Source of the DNA: Lachnospiraceae bacterium UBA7086
GTDB taxonomy: Bacteria > Bacillota > Clostridia > Lachnospirales > Lachnospiraceae
Length of the DNA stretch: 61,238 bases
Direction: 5' to 3'
Assembly (NCBI GenBank): GCA_002492525.1
Contig: DKZA01000022.1
Coordinates: forward strand, 1 to 61,238
Position 1 is the first letter of the stretch; each line of letters opens with the position of its first letter. The notes under the pieces are model-generated. The model had not been told where the DNA came from, searched no databases, and saw only the letters and a list, made by a program, of their open reading frames with translations. Shown piece by piece: positions 8,212-16,036 of this stretch. The position numbers and the translations under genes are program-made.

Positions 8212-10893
8212 CTAAAACTTTTTCTGTATCTCTGCCATACGCTTATACTCATTCCTTAATGTTTCCGGCAATTGGCCTTTTTCATCTGAGAAATATATAT
8301 CCAAGACTTTTCCGTACAGATCACATAATGCTTCCCCATGAAATCCATCTGGCTCTTTTTGGTGTTCTCCTATATATCTTTGTATTCTTTCTGCAAGAAT
8401 CTCCAGATTTTTCTTCGCATTTTCCGCAGTGGGATTTCTTAAGAAAGCGGCCGCTCTAAAATCTCCCGGATCCCAACTCTCCGGGAGCGGTGATGTCCTC
8501 AGCTTATCCCTAAACTCCAGCATCAGTCTCTCGCCTTCCTGTTCTGTTTCATCCTTCTGCATTTCGCCGCTTCTTGCAATATCCGTGAGCAGTGCATATA
8601 GTTCGCATACATCGATGATATAGTCTTCTGCCAAAGCAAACTGCGTTAAATCCTCCACTTTCCCTTCTACACCATACTGCCCCATGTATGTGACCATATT
8701 CTCAAAAAACTTTTTCACTAGTTTCCGGGTCCGATCCGTTTCATTCACGGAACGCTCTTTAACATCTGCATAGTTTTTACAGTAGTCCAATATAGACATA
8801 ACAATATCCATATTGGAAACCACTTCTCTCATAAACCTTATACTATCTTGGTTACATTCCTCTATTTGGTCGATATAACCCTGTATTTCATCACTTGCCC
8901 CCAATGCCTCAAAACTTATTTTCTTACAAATGAGATCCAGATTAAACAGGGCAACAATATAATTTTCCAGGCTGATTGACACAAATTCATGTGTGTAAGA
9001 ATTATTCCACACAATGGTCCCATAAGTAATGTATTGATACTGATAATTATTAATATAATAATTGTTTGCAAGCAATGCCGTTAAAATCCATGCATAGATA
9101 TAATACTTCCGATCCGCCCCGTCCGGCACTTTGGGAACACTCACACTGCCCCTATTCCCATAGGTCAGATTGACATAGATGTCTCCCCTGCCGCTCACAT
9201 ACTGCAAAATCCTATTATAAGTGTCCTGTGTCCGAATATTATATCTTGATCTATCAATTTCAGTATCTTTCACGCCTAGCAAAATACCTGAGAACATGCC
9301 GCTCCACACATAACCGCCTAACAGTCTCGTTAACGCATCTGTCTTACCCTCTAAAAGCATTTTTTTCATCATAAATGTATAAAACATATTAACACGGTAC
9401 ACCCTGGCTTTCCGATACACATCACTCACACAGAAAGACACTTCCCCAATCGCTCTGATTACCCACGTAAAACTATTATCTAATTCTGTTAAATAATTAA
9501 TATCCATTGGAGATGTCCTGTTTGTCGCTTCATATAAAACTCTATATATAAATGAACGCGCGTTGTCATTCACGCCGTAAACATCTGCATACTGCAAACT
9601 GCGAAATTCCTCCCTGTCTTTGAGCATAATCGGCATATGGTCCCACGTGTGCTCAAAATATGCTTCCAATTCGTTCACATTTTTATACTGTACCTCACTG
9701 CCCTCATCCGCATCCTTCATTTTGAGCAGAATCACAATTAGATTCACCATCTCACGAAGGTTATTGGGAAACAGGATATCCTTCTCCGCTTCTTTGGGCA
9801 GCAAAATTATTCCAGTCTTCTTGTAAATCAATTCGCGCATTGCCACAACCATATCCAGACGCTCACCAGTGCTCCAAATCACTTTTTCATCTTCTTCCCA
9901 ATTGTCAACATACTCAATTGTCAAATGGGATAAACTGCCCACTTTAGGGAGATAAATCCTCCTAGCTTTCGGGATAAGTTTATTCGCATACTTTTCGGAC
10001 ATCATGTTGATTTCATCCATAAACTTACTATCCGCCCGCAGTCTACCAATACTTATTTGATAATCACCTAAATTTTTTTCACGCAAACAATCCTCCATCT
10101 GCTCAACTTTTACAGCCATTACAATCACTACATTGGGAATGATCAGATATTTCCTAATCTCCTCGGCCATCCGATAGACTCTATTGCTACACAGGTCCAA
10201 ATCGTCTATAGCTATCACAAGCCTGCACCTGTCTTTCCTGCCCTGGTCATCTGTCACAAAATTAAGATATTTATCTACTAAATCAATCAGCCCTTCCTTC
10301 AAATTTGTGCTGTCGCCCAGACGCGATAGACGACCGATATCCCCTTCATAGTCATATTGATCGTCCAAGGTCTGTTTTTGGTTATTGATAAGGCTCACAT
10401 ATCTATATACTGTCTGAAACTGGGCAACGAGTTCCTCATACTTATAATTCTTTTTATCGCCATGCTGCATGTTCTTATGTGTTTTATCTGTTTTACTGTA
10501 AAGCTTTGCCAATACAACGTCTAAAATACTATGCATATCATCAAACATAGAAGGATCTATGATAACCGGCTCTGTAAAATATGTATGCTTTATATTTTTA
10601 AATTCTCCAAAAACATCCTTACCCTCTTTATCAGAAGATATATACTTTCTCACTGCTTTCACAAAAGTCAGCATCACGCTACTCTTGCCTTCACCTCGTT
10701 CTCCGCAGATTGCAATAATATTATTTTCATACTCCATCTCATTATCGACATCTTTCTTTCCGTCATACTCAATTATCTCATCAAGCATCCGAGCGGCCTT
10801 TTTGTACTCTTCAAAAAACAGATCATTCTCCGAAATGCTATCCCCCACACATACTTTAAATTCTTTTCCTTTATAAATTTTTAATTTGCCCAT
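8212..10893 (-). CDS. rdrA: RADAR anti-phage protein RdrA, P-loop ATPase
   Basis: 893 residues from ATG 10893, chosen because AAAGGAG lies 5 nt upstream; the frame extends to 10935 without a site. Walker A is GERGEGKSS (about residues 64-72) and Walker B is RLVIAIDDLD (about 224-232), within a STAND/AAA-like N-terminal half. The long C-terminal half is mostly helical, with a Tyr/Asn-rich stretch near residues 605-635 (LLANNYYINNYQYQYITYG). In RADAR, RdrA is a ring-forming ATPase that associates with RdrB and is needed for phage-triggered deamination. Size, motifs and the adjacent deaminase together identify the pair; either gene alone would be less certain. No third RADAR accessory gene is visible next to it. 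Confidence 0.87.
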   Translation of the reverse strand: MGKLKIYKGKEFKVCVGDSISENDLFFEEYKKAARMLDEIIEYDGKKDVDNEMEYENNIIAICGERGEGKSSVMLTFVKAVRKYISSDKEGKDVFGEFKNIKHTYFTEPVIIDPSMFDDMHSILDVVLAKLYSKTDKTHKNMQHGDKKNYKYEELVAQFQTVYRYVSLINNQKQTLDDQYDYEGDIGRLSRLGDSTNLKEGLIDLVDKYLNFVTDDQGRKDRCRLVIAIDDLDLCSNRVYRMAEEIRKYLIIPNVVIVMAVKVEQMEDCLREKNLGDYQISIGRLRADSKFMDEINMMSEKYANKLIPKARRIYLPKVGSLSHLTIEYVDNWEEDEKVIWSTGERLDMVVAMRELIYKKTGIILLPKEAEKDILFPNNLREMVNLIVILLKMKDADEGSEVQYKNVNELEAYFEHTWDHMPIMLKDREEFRSLQYADVYGVNDNARSFIYRVLYEATNRTSPMDINYLTELDNSFTWVIRAIGEVSFCVSDVYRKARVYRVNMFYTFMMKKMLLEGKTDALTRLLGGYVWSGMFSGILLGVKDTEIDRSRYNIRTQDTYNRILQYVSGRGDIYVNLTYGNRGSVSVPKVPDGADRKYYIYAWILTALLANNYYINNYQYQYITYGTIVWNNSYTHEFVSISLENYIVALFNLDLICKKISFEALGASDEIQGYIDQIEECNQDSIRFMREVVSNMDIVMSILDYCKNYADVKERSVNETDRTRKLVKKFFENMVTYMGQYGVEGKVEDLTQFALAEDYIIDVCELYALLTDIARSGEMQKDETEQEGERLMLEFRDKLRTSPLPESWDPGDFRAAAFLRNPTAENAKKNLEILAERIQRYIGEHQKEPDGFHGEALCDLYGKVLDIYFSDEKGQLPETLRNEYKRMAEIQKKF

Positions 10894-11118
10894 ATATGCT
10901 CCTTTCCAATTCTGCTCTTTGCTGACATCAACCATACCACCACCATATTGACCCTATACATCATTTTTGCAATATTTTACTTCATCCTAACCTCCTTTTA
11001 TCGTCAAACTTCGTTTATAATAAATCTTGCCATGTTGTTTTTATCTTCTTTTATTAACTAGAACTCTTATAAAAGTCATTTGTTTAATCAGTATAACATG
11101 CTAATCTATTTCATACAA
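10894..11118 (-). promoter_or_regulatory. RADAR promoter and long leader with a mini-ORF
   Basis: On the minus strand TTGTAT (11118-11113) and TATACT (11095-11090) are exactly 17 nt apart. This gives a leader of about 190 nt before rdrA. Within the leader, AAAAGGAGG precedes a tiny reading frame ATG-AAG-TAA near 10985. A strong ribosome binding site on a two-codon frame is unusual and may be accidental or act on the leader. No hairpin with a T-run was found. Confidence 0.5.
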
Positions 11119-11150
11119 CGCACAGTAAGATTTTTTCAACACCCTCCCCC

Positions 11151-11265
11151 ATATTTTCTATGTCAGTTTCTATATATGAACAATAAAAAATCACCCGAAA
11201 TACATCTGTCCAGCTAGTGCTGCCAGATCCGGCTTCACATAGGTGCCTAGCTGGCAGTTGACACC
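11151..11265. pseudogene. Fossil pieces of the AlbA_2 gene and the S8 subtilase gene
   Basis: Positions 11151-11206 match 19278-19333, inside the AlbA_2-protein gene, with about five differences. Positions 11216-11263 match about 22372-22420, inside the S8 subtilase gene, with several changes and a small gap. Both matches have the same orientation as their intact counterparts and the same relative order. The two pieces abut within 10 nt although the parent regions are 3 kb apart. The stretch is non-coding today. Confidence 0.75.
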
Positions 11266-11287
11266 GTGTAACTTTACGGAGTATAAT
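11258..11287 (+). promoter_or_regulatory. Promoter of the TetR gene
   Basis: A consensus TTGACA (11258-11263) and TATAAT (11282-11287) are separated by 18 nt, 40 nt before the TetR start codon. The -35 hexamer lies inside the fossil subtilase fragment. Confidence 0.7.
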
Positions 11288-11327
11288 TGCTAAACAATAA
11301 AGAAACGTATTCTATCAAGGAAGGAAC

Positions 11328-11960
11328 ATGCATATGCCCAAGGTTACGCCGGATCAATTGGAAAAACGCAGGGAAGAAATATTGGACGCCTGCGAAAAAA
11401 TATACCGCTCAAAAGGATTTTACGGAGTCACGATGAAAGATATCGGTGCAGAAATCACCTGTACCCGACCTGCTATTTACCGTTATTTTGAGACAAAAGA
11501 AGAAATCCTGCTAGGTCTGTTGGTACGGGAATACCGAAGTTGGCTGGGAAAACTGGCTGCCGTTAAGAACTGCGCAGATACCCTCAGTCGAGAAGAGTTT
11601 TCTGATGCCGTTGCCAACACGCTGAAAGACCAGGATATTCTTCTGCGTATCCAGAATATGAACTTATGCGAGATTGAGCAAAACAGCCGCATTGAAAAAT
11701 TGACAGAATTCAAACTCGTATATCAAAAGCTGACCGTTTTGTTTGCAGACATACTCCGATGCTATTCTCCAAAGCTTGAGGAGCATACGATAGAACCCAT
11801 CTCACTAACGTTTTTTGCTTTCCTCTTTGGCGTTTACCCCTTCGTGTTTCACACAGAAAAGCAATTAGAATCCATGCGGCTGGCGGGCGTGTTGCAGACC
11901 GAGGTGAGCATTTACGATATGGTCTATAACTGCCTGGTACAGATACTACCTGAAAAATAA
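11328..11960 (+). CDS. TetR/AcrR-family transcriptional regulator
   Basis: 210 residues. The N-terminal DNA-binding domain is clear: EEILDACEKIYRSKGFYGVT, MKDIGAEITCTRPAIYRYF, ETKEEILLGLL (about residues 15-65). The C-terminal ligand-binding part is all-helical and unrecognised. Two in-frame ATGs (11328 and 11334) both sit near AAGGAAGGA, so the exact start is uncertain by two codons. It lies upstream of the aldo/keto reductase on the same strand but is separated from it by a terminator-like hairpin and a separate promoter carrying a perfect palindrome. Repression of the reductase gene by this protein is the simplest reading. Confidence 0.88.
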   Translation: MHMPKVTPDQLEKRREEILDACEKIYRSKGFYGVTMKDIGAEITCTRPAIYRYFETKEEILLGLLVREYRSWLGKLAAVKNCADTLSREEFSDAVANTLKDQDILLRIQNMNLCEIEQNSRIEKLTEFKLVYQKLTVLFADILRCYSPKLEEHTIEPISLTFFAFLFGVYPFVFHTEKQLESMRLAGVLQTEVSIYDMVYNCLVQILPEK

Positions 11961-11978
11961 ATAAAACAATGAATCAAT

Positions 11979-12030
11979 AAGCACTGCACAGATACTCTCC
12001 GGGTGAGATGACAAGCGGTGCTTTTTATTT
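11979..12030 (+). terminator. Probable terminator of the TetR gene
   Basis: AAGCAC (11979-11984) pairs with GTGCTT (12018-12023), and the second arm runs straight into a T-rich tail. The loop is long and the stem short, so it is only moderately convincing. Confidence 0.5.
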
Positions 12031-12051
12031 TAGAAAATTTAAATTTTAATA

Positions 12052-12114
12052 TTGCTATTTCAAAATAACCATGTATAATATAAATTACACAATGTAATTT
12101 ACTCTGTGTAATTT
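12052..12114 (+). promoter_or_regulatory. Promoter and palindromic operator of the aldo/keto reductase
   Basis: TTGCTA (12052-12057) and TATAAT (12074-12079) are 16 nt apart. Immediately downstream is the perfect inverted repeat AAATTACA-CAA-TGTAATTT (12082-12100), and a further TGTAATTT half-site at 12107-12114. A palindrome at the start point is where a TetR-type repressor would bind. A copy of the site was not seen at the TetR gene's own promoter. Confidence 0.65.
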
Positions 12115-12199
12115 ATATTATTTAAACTTCGCTTGGCTGCTAAATGAGAGCAAATTGGAATTTCTCATAAAACAACATACAAACAAGGAGGAAATCATT

Positions 12200-13327
12200 A
12201 TGAGTAAAAAACTAGGATTCGGTATGATGCGTCTGCCCGTAATCGGCGGCGATGACGGTAATGTGGACTTTGATAAAACCTGCGTGCTGGTGGACACATT
12301 TATGGAGCGAGGCTTCACCTATTTCGATACCAGTTTTGTCTATCATAACTGCCACAGTGAAGAAATCACTCGCCGCACCGTGGTAGAACGCTACCCCCGG
12401 GATAGTTTCACCCTGGCTACCAAGCTGCCGGCTTTCCTGATTGAGCTGGAGGAGGATGTAGAAAAAACCTTTCATCAGCAATGTGCCAATCTGGGTGTTG
12501 ATTATCTTGACTATTATCTACTGCACAACATCAACGGAGAACTTTACAGCCAAAAACTTGTGCCCCTGCACGTCTTTGAAACCTGCGCCCGCCTGAAAAA
12601 AGAGGGTAAAATCAAGAATCTAGGGTTCTCCTTCCATGATGTACCCGAACAGCTGGACATCATCCTCAGCGAACACCCAGAGGTGGATTTCGTACAAATC
12701 GTGTTGAACTACTATGATTGGACCAGCAGCTGGATACAGTCCAAAAATTGCTATGATATCATTCGCAAGCACGGCAAGCAGGTCATCATCATGGAACCGG
12801 TGAAAGGCGGTATTCTGGCAAACCCGCCCAAGCCCTTGTCTGATGAAATGCAGGCTCTGCATCCCGGCATGAGTCCGGCTTCCTGGGCCATCCGCTTTGC
12901 CCAGGGAATGGATGGCGTACTGGCAATACTGTCCGGTATGTCCACTCCAGAGCAGGTAATCGAGAACACCGCCTTGTTTGACTCATCTCTCCCATTGACT
13001 GATGAAGAACGGCAAATACTTATCAACAGTGCGCCGCTGTATCGAGCACTTGGCCAATTCCATCTGGACGACCTGGAACCCTATAAAGGAATCGGCCCAG
13101 GCGGTTTCCCGGTGGATGAGTTGTTATCCACCTATAATTCCTGGCTGTTGCAAAAAAGCCGCGGAGCCGCTGTCTGCGCCGAACAGTGCTACACACCTCA
13201 CTACAAAAGGCTGTTAAAAAAACACAATGTGCCAAAGGATTGGACAAAACAAACCATTTTAAACCGGAATGGCCAGGATATTTCAGAGATGGTGCGGGAA
13301 GCGGAGGCTTATTTCTTACAATTTTAA
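12200..13327 (+). CDS. Aldo/keto reductase family oxidoreductase
   Basis: 375 residues from ATG 12200, which has AAGGAGG upstream; an earlier in-frame ATG at 12155 has none. The TIM-barrel motifs are GFGMMRLPV at the start, FTYFDTSFVYHN (catalytic Asp and Tyr region), LATKLPAF (Lys), DYYLLHNING (His) and a C-terminal NADPH-site segment SPASWAIRFAQGMDGVLAILSG. Many Clostridia relatives end in a 4Fe-4S cysteine motif; here only AVCAEQC remains and a spaced CxxCxxC cluster is absent, so electron transfer through a cluster is unlikely. Substrate unknown. The promoter palindrome suggests control by the adjacent TetR protein. Confidence 0.88.
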   Translation: MSKKLGFGMMRLPVIGGDDGNVDFDKTCVLVDTFMERGFTYFDTSFVYHNCHSEEITRRTVVERYPRDSFTLATKLPAFLIELEEDVEKTFHQQCANLGVDYLDYYLLHNINGELYSQKLVPLHVFETCARLKKEGKIKNLGFSFHDVPEQLDIILSEHPEVDFVQIVLNYYDWTSSWIQSKNCYDIIRKHGKQVIIMEPVKGGILANPPKPLSDEMQALHPGMSPASWAIRFAQGMDGVLAILSGMSTPEQVIENTALFDSSLPLTDEERQILINSAPLYRALGQFHLDDLEPYKGIGPGGFPVDELLSTYNSWLLQKSRGAAVCAEQCYTPHYKRLLKKHNVPKDWTKQTILNRNGQDISEMVREAEAYFLQF

Positions 13328-13356
13328 AAAACTTGATCAGATTAGTTTTCACAGAT

Positions 13357-13400
13357 AATGGCCCAACATGGATAAATATTCCAATTGGGCTATTATTTTA
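13357..13400 (+). terminator. Terminator of the aldo/keto reductase gene
   Basis: GCCCAA (13361-13366) pairs with TTGGGC (13385-13390) with flanking A/T pairs, followed by a T-rich tail. It begins about 30 nt after the stop codon. Confidence 0.7.
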
Positions 13401-13566
13401 TTTAATTACCCGATTCCCCTCCTGGGATATTTGCGTAACTCCATACTAATTCCTGCCATTCCTCTTAAGATTTCTTCCTTTAGAGAAATCAATCCGTCCA
13501 GATTTCCGAGTCCTTCTTCAAATCTTAGAATAATATACTATACCTCTTTTTAGTTTACATAACATT

Positions 13567-14127
13567 TTATCTCTTTAACTCAGACCGTTTGCTGACAACT
13601 TCCTGAAAATCACGTTTCACTTCATCATATTTGGAAGAATCTCTCAGAATTGCCGAAGGATGATATGTCGCAGTTAGCACACAATTTCTCCGGTATGTCC
13701 AAGTGCCATGCTGCCTGGTAATTTTAAAATCCGGTGAAATAATCCGCTGCGCGGCGACACGGCCCAGACAGACAATAATACCCGGCTTTAACAGAAATGT
13801 CTCATATTTCAGATAGGGAAAGCATGCCTCCTTTTCCTCCTCTCTGGGATCACGGTTGCCCGGCGGATGACATTTTAAAATGTTGGTAATGTATACTTCT
13901 TCCCTGCTCAGACCGCAATCTCGAAACAGCCTGTCTAATATTTCCCCTGAACGCCCCACAAAAGGAATCCCCTGCTGGTCTTCCTGTGCGCCGGGCGCCT
14001 CAGCAATCAGCATGATGTCCGCCTCATGGCTGCCGCGGCCCATGACAGGCAGATTTCTGGTCTGGCCGAGTGGGCATTGGGTGCAAACCGCGATATGCTG
14101 TTCTATGTCGTTCCATGTATATTGCAT
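13567..14127 (-). CDS. Type-4 uracil-DNA glycosylase, iron-sulfur
   Basis: 186 residues from ATG 14127, chosen because AAAGGAG lies 5 nt upstream; the frame to 14193 is leader. Family-4 features are CTQCPLGQTRNLPV (the first cluster cysteines), the active-site GxAPGAxED pattern (AEAPGAQEDQQGIPFVGRSG), the CHPPGNRDP loop, a later cluster cysteine in EKEACFPYL, and the C-terminal catalytic loop YHPSAILR. It removes uracil from DNA in base excision repair. Downstream is the end of the inserted-repeat region; upstream is copy C of the subtilase repeat. It probably marks the chromosomal side of the insertion region. Confidence 0.9.
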   Translation of the reverse strand: MQYTWNDIEQHIAVCTQCPLGQTRNLPVMGRGSHEADIMLIAEAPGAQEDQQGIPFVGRSGEILDRLFRDCGLSREEVYITNILKCHPPGNRDPREEEKEACFPYLKYETFLLKPGIIVCLGRVAAQRIISPDFKITRQHGTWTYRRNCVLTATYHPSAILRDSSKYDEVKRDFQEVVSKRSELKR

Positions 14128-14220
14128 AGTGGCTCCTTTTTTGAGAGATTCTAACAATGCCGCACTTATCCGTGCATCGTTCGCAGACCTCACAAATTCT
14201 TTGTATATCTTAATATAAAA

Positions 14221-14256
14221 AGCTGCTTAGCACAAGCTTAACACTGTGCCAAACAG
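14221..14256. repeat. Imperfect hairpin beside repeat copy C
   Basis: The segments GCTG...GCACA and TGTGC...CAGC pair with an internal bulge. It sits directly beside copy C at the position where copies A and B carry a different hairpin, so it may serve the same terminator role. Confidence 0.4.
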
Positions 14257-14266
14257 CATAAGTTCT

Positions 14267-14450
14267 CTACCCCGGCAGACTATCTTCGACACACAACGCC
14301 CCATACCCCGCGTATGTCAAGTTAATGTCACAAACTTTTTTCACTTTTTTTGAACGAGAATCGCTGAAACCCGCATAACTTCGTGGGGCGTATGGTAAAT
14401 TATTGCTAAGTCGCAGTAAAATTGGAGATAAATTATTGTCAAGTAAAAAA
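14267..14450 (-). repeat. Copy C: subtilase 3'-end repeat plus shared element end
   Basis: The 43 nt at 14267-14309 match the last codons and stop of the S8 subtilase (22109-22151) at 41 of 43 positions. From 14310 on it leaves the subtilase sequence and instead matches copy B for roughly 75 nt, including AAGTTAATGTCACAAAC, an A/T run and CGCATAACTTCGT. It ends with two degenerate AAATTATTG-type direct repeats near 14398 and 14432. A reading frame (14267-14518) runs through it and joins the subtilase tail in frame, but copy B is out of frame there, so coding is not supported. Confidence 0.75.
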
Positions 14451-14550
14451 GTCTGTCCCAGATACTTTGTATATTGTAGCTTTCTTTCTCTTCTTCCAGG
14501 TTTCATATAACCCTCCAAGCTAAATTATAATTAAGCGCCATATTCGTATA

Positions 14551-15393
14551 TCACTTTTCCTCAATCAATTTTATCTGTTCTGCCGCTTTAAGAACATTCA
14601 ACTGATACTCTGCAATCTCTTTCAAAATCTGAAATCTTTCTGTCTTATTTTTGCCCTCACGGATCATTTGTGCATTATGTGTTTCCAAATTAGACAAAAC
14701 TGTAAGTTCATTTATTGAAGCAAAATCTCTCACATTATTCTTTTTTGCCAATTCAGGATTTTCATCCCGCCATGCTTTCGCGGTAAATCCGAATAATGCA
14801 ACATTCAAAACATCTGCTTCCTCTGCATATGCCAACCACTCTAAGTTTTCTTTATAATTTCCTGATGGGATCAAGTAATTTTTTACCGCATCTGTTTGAA
14901 TCAAATAATTATTTTTGGACAAAAATCTTTTTGCATCCCATTCAATTTTCTTTGCGTCATTCTCCGCTTCTTTCAGCCTTTGAAATTCTTTGATCAAATA
15001 TAGTTTAAAAACAGGGCTGATCGCCGAAGCAAACTCAAATGCAATATCCTTATGTGCATACGTTCCTCCATATTTCCCACGTTTCACAAATAATCCTATC
15101 GCTTCTGTCTTTTCAATCCATTCCGAAACACTTAGTACAAATGTATGTAAACCTGCTTCGCTTTTAAAGTGGTCGAATTCGACCACTTTAAAATCAGGAT
15201 TATAGATTTGTTCCCATGTACCCAAAAATTCCAAAGTTGCTCTGTTTCGCATCCAGTTTTTGATAACATCTGCTCCTCTGGACTCGCCAACTTTGGCTTT
15301 TGAAATATCAGTTATACAGATATAATCGTCAAAATTTTCCGCTGAAACAGTAATATTGATGTTTTGCACCACAATTACTTTATTTTTTGCCAT
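14551..15393 (-). CDS. KilA-N domain protein
   Basis: 280 residues from ATG 15393 with GGGAGG upstream. The N-terminal half matches the KilA-N/DNA-binding pattern of phage and mobile-element proteins: YICITDISKAKVG, VIKNWMRNRATLEFLGTWE, YNPDFKVVEFDHF, then FVLSVSEWIEKTEAIGLFVK and KYGGTYAHKDIAFEFASAIS. The C-terminal half is helical, with LEWLAYAEEADVLNVALFG, and probably mediates oligomerisation. Such proteins occur as phage regulators and as single-gene cargo of mobile islands. It is the only gene of the small unit between repeat copies B and C. No recombinase accompanies it. Confidence 0.85.
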   Translation of the reverse strand: MAKNKVIVVQNINITVSAENFDDYICITDISKAKVGESRGADVIKNWMRNRATLEFLGTWEQIYNPDFKVVEFDHFKSEAGLHTFVLSVSEWIEKTEAIGLFVKRGKYGGTYAHKDIAFEFASAISPVFKLYLIKEFQRLKEAENDAKKIEWDAKRFLSKNNYLIQTDAVKNYLIPSGNYKENLEWLAYAEEADVLNVALFGFTAKAWRDENPELAKKNNVRDFASINELTVLSNLETHNAQMIREGKNKTERFQILKEIAEYQLNVLKAAEQIKLIEEK

Positions 15394-15587
15394 CCATTTC
15401 CTCCCGTACAGTACTAATCAAAATCTTATTTTCTATATAAAAGCATATCATATTACCGCTGTTTCTTCAATCTTTTTCCGAACATAAGTTCTTTTGATTA
15501 CTTAATTACTTTATAAATTTTCTTTGTTTAAAAAATCATCATTCATTTTTTACTCAATTAACTGTCAATACAACATCAAAGCAATGC

Positions 15588-15840
15588 ATAATAAGCACTT
15601 TAATCGACACAATATACCACAAAATAAAGTGCTTATTATCCCAAAAATCCCCCCATTTCTACCTCGGCAGACTATTTTCCACACAAAGCGCCCCATACCC
15701 CGCGTATGTCAAGTTAATGTCACAAACTTTTTCACTTTTTTTGAAACAAAATCCCCGGAAACCGCATAACTTCGTTGGGATTATGATAAATTAATGTCAA
15801 GTTGGAGAAAAATTGATAGTAAATTAATGTCAAGTTGCTT
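15588..15840 (-). repeat. Copy B: hairpin, subtilase 3'-end repeat and element end
   Basis: Positions 15588-15658 match the hairpin region 22033-22108 next to the intact subtilase, and 15659-15701 match its last 43 nt at 40 of 43 positions. From 15702 the sequence continues as in copy C, then carries TTAATGTCAAGTT direct repeats at about 15789 and 15824 and a shorter related motif at about 15706-15720. The hairpin is AATAAGCACTTTA paired with TAAAGTGCTTATT. This is a composite boundary: element end on the high-coordinate side, subtilase 3' end plus terminator on the low-coordinate side. Confidence 0.8.
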
Positions 15841-16036
15841 TAGGAAAAATTTCAATGCAATTTTTTAAAACTCCTCCATAACCTAAGAAAATTTAACTCT
15901 TACCAAATTGTGCTGCACATCTTCCCTTCCATGTAATTCATATATTTTATCCTTTCAAATGTATCCTTATAAACTTAAATAATTCTCCTATAACTCATCG
16001 TCAATCGAATAGTAGAATTCCAGATAATTTTTTATG
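15841..16036. other. Non-coding spacer after the DUF4062-type gene
   Basis: No gene or clear hairpin with a T-run was seen between the stop of the 952-residue protein and the direct repeats of copy B. The sequence is AT-rich. Confidence 0.4.

Noticed and set aside
14368..14382. A loxP-like 10-mer (ATAACTTCGT) in copies B and C
   Set aside because: Only part of one 13-bp arm matches and no inverted second arm is present at 8-bp spacing. Coincidence.
14267..14518. A frame of 83 codons that ends in the subtilase C-terminus
   Set aside because: Copy B is disrupted in this frame by a one-base change in the A/T run, the codons before the repeat are not like a known protein, and no ribosome binding site was seen. 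It is repeat sequence, not a gene.
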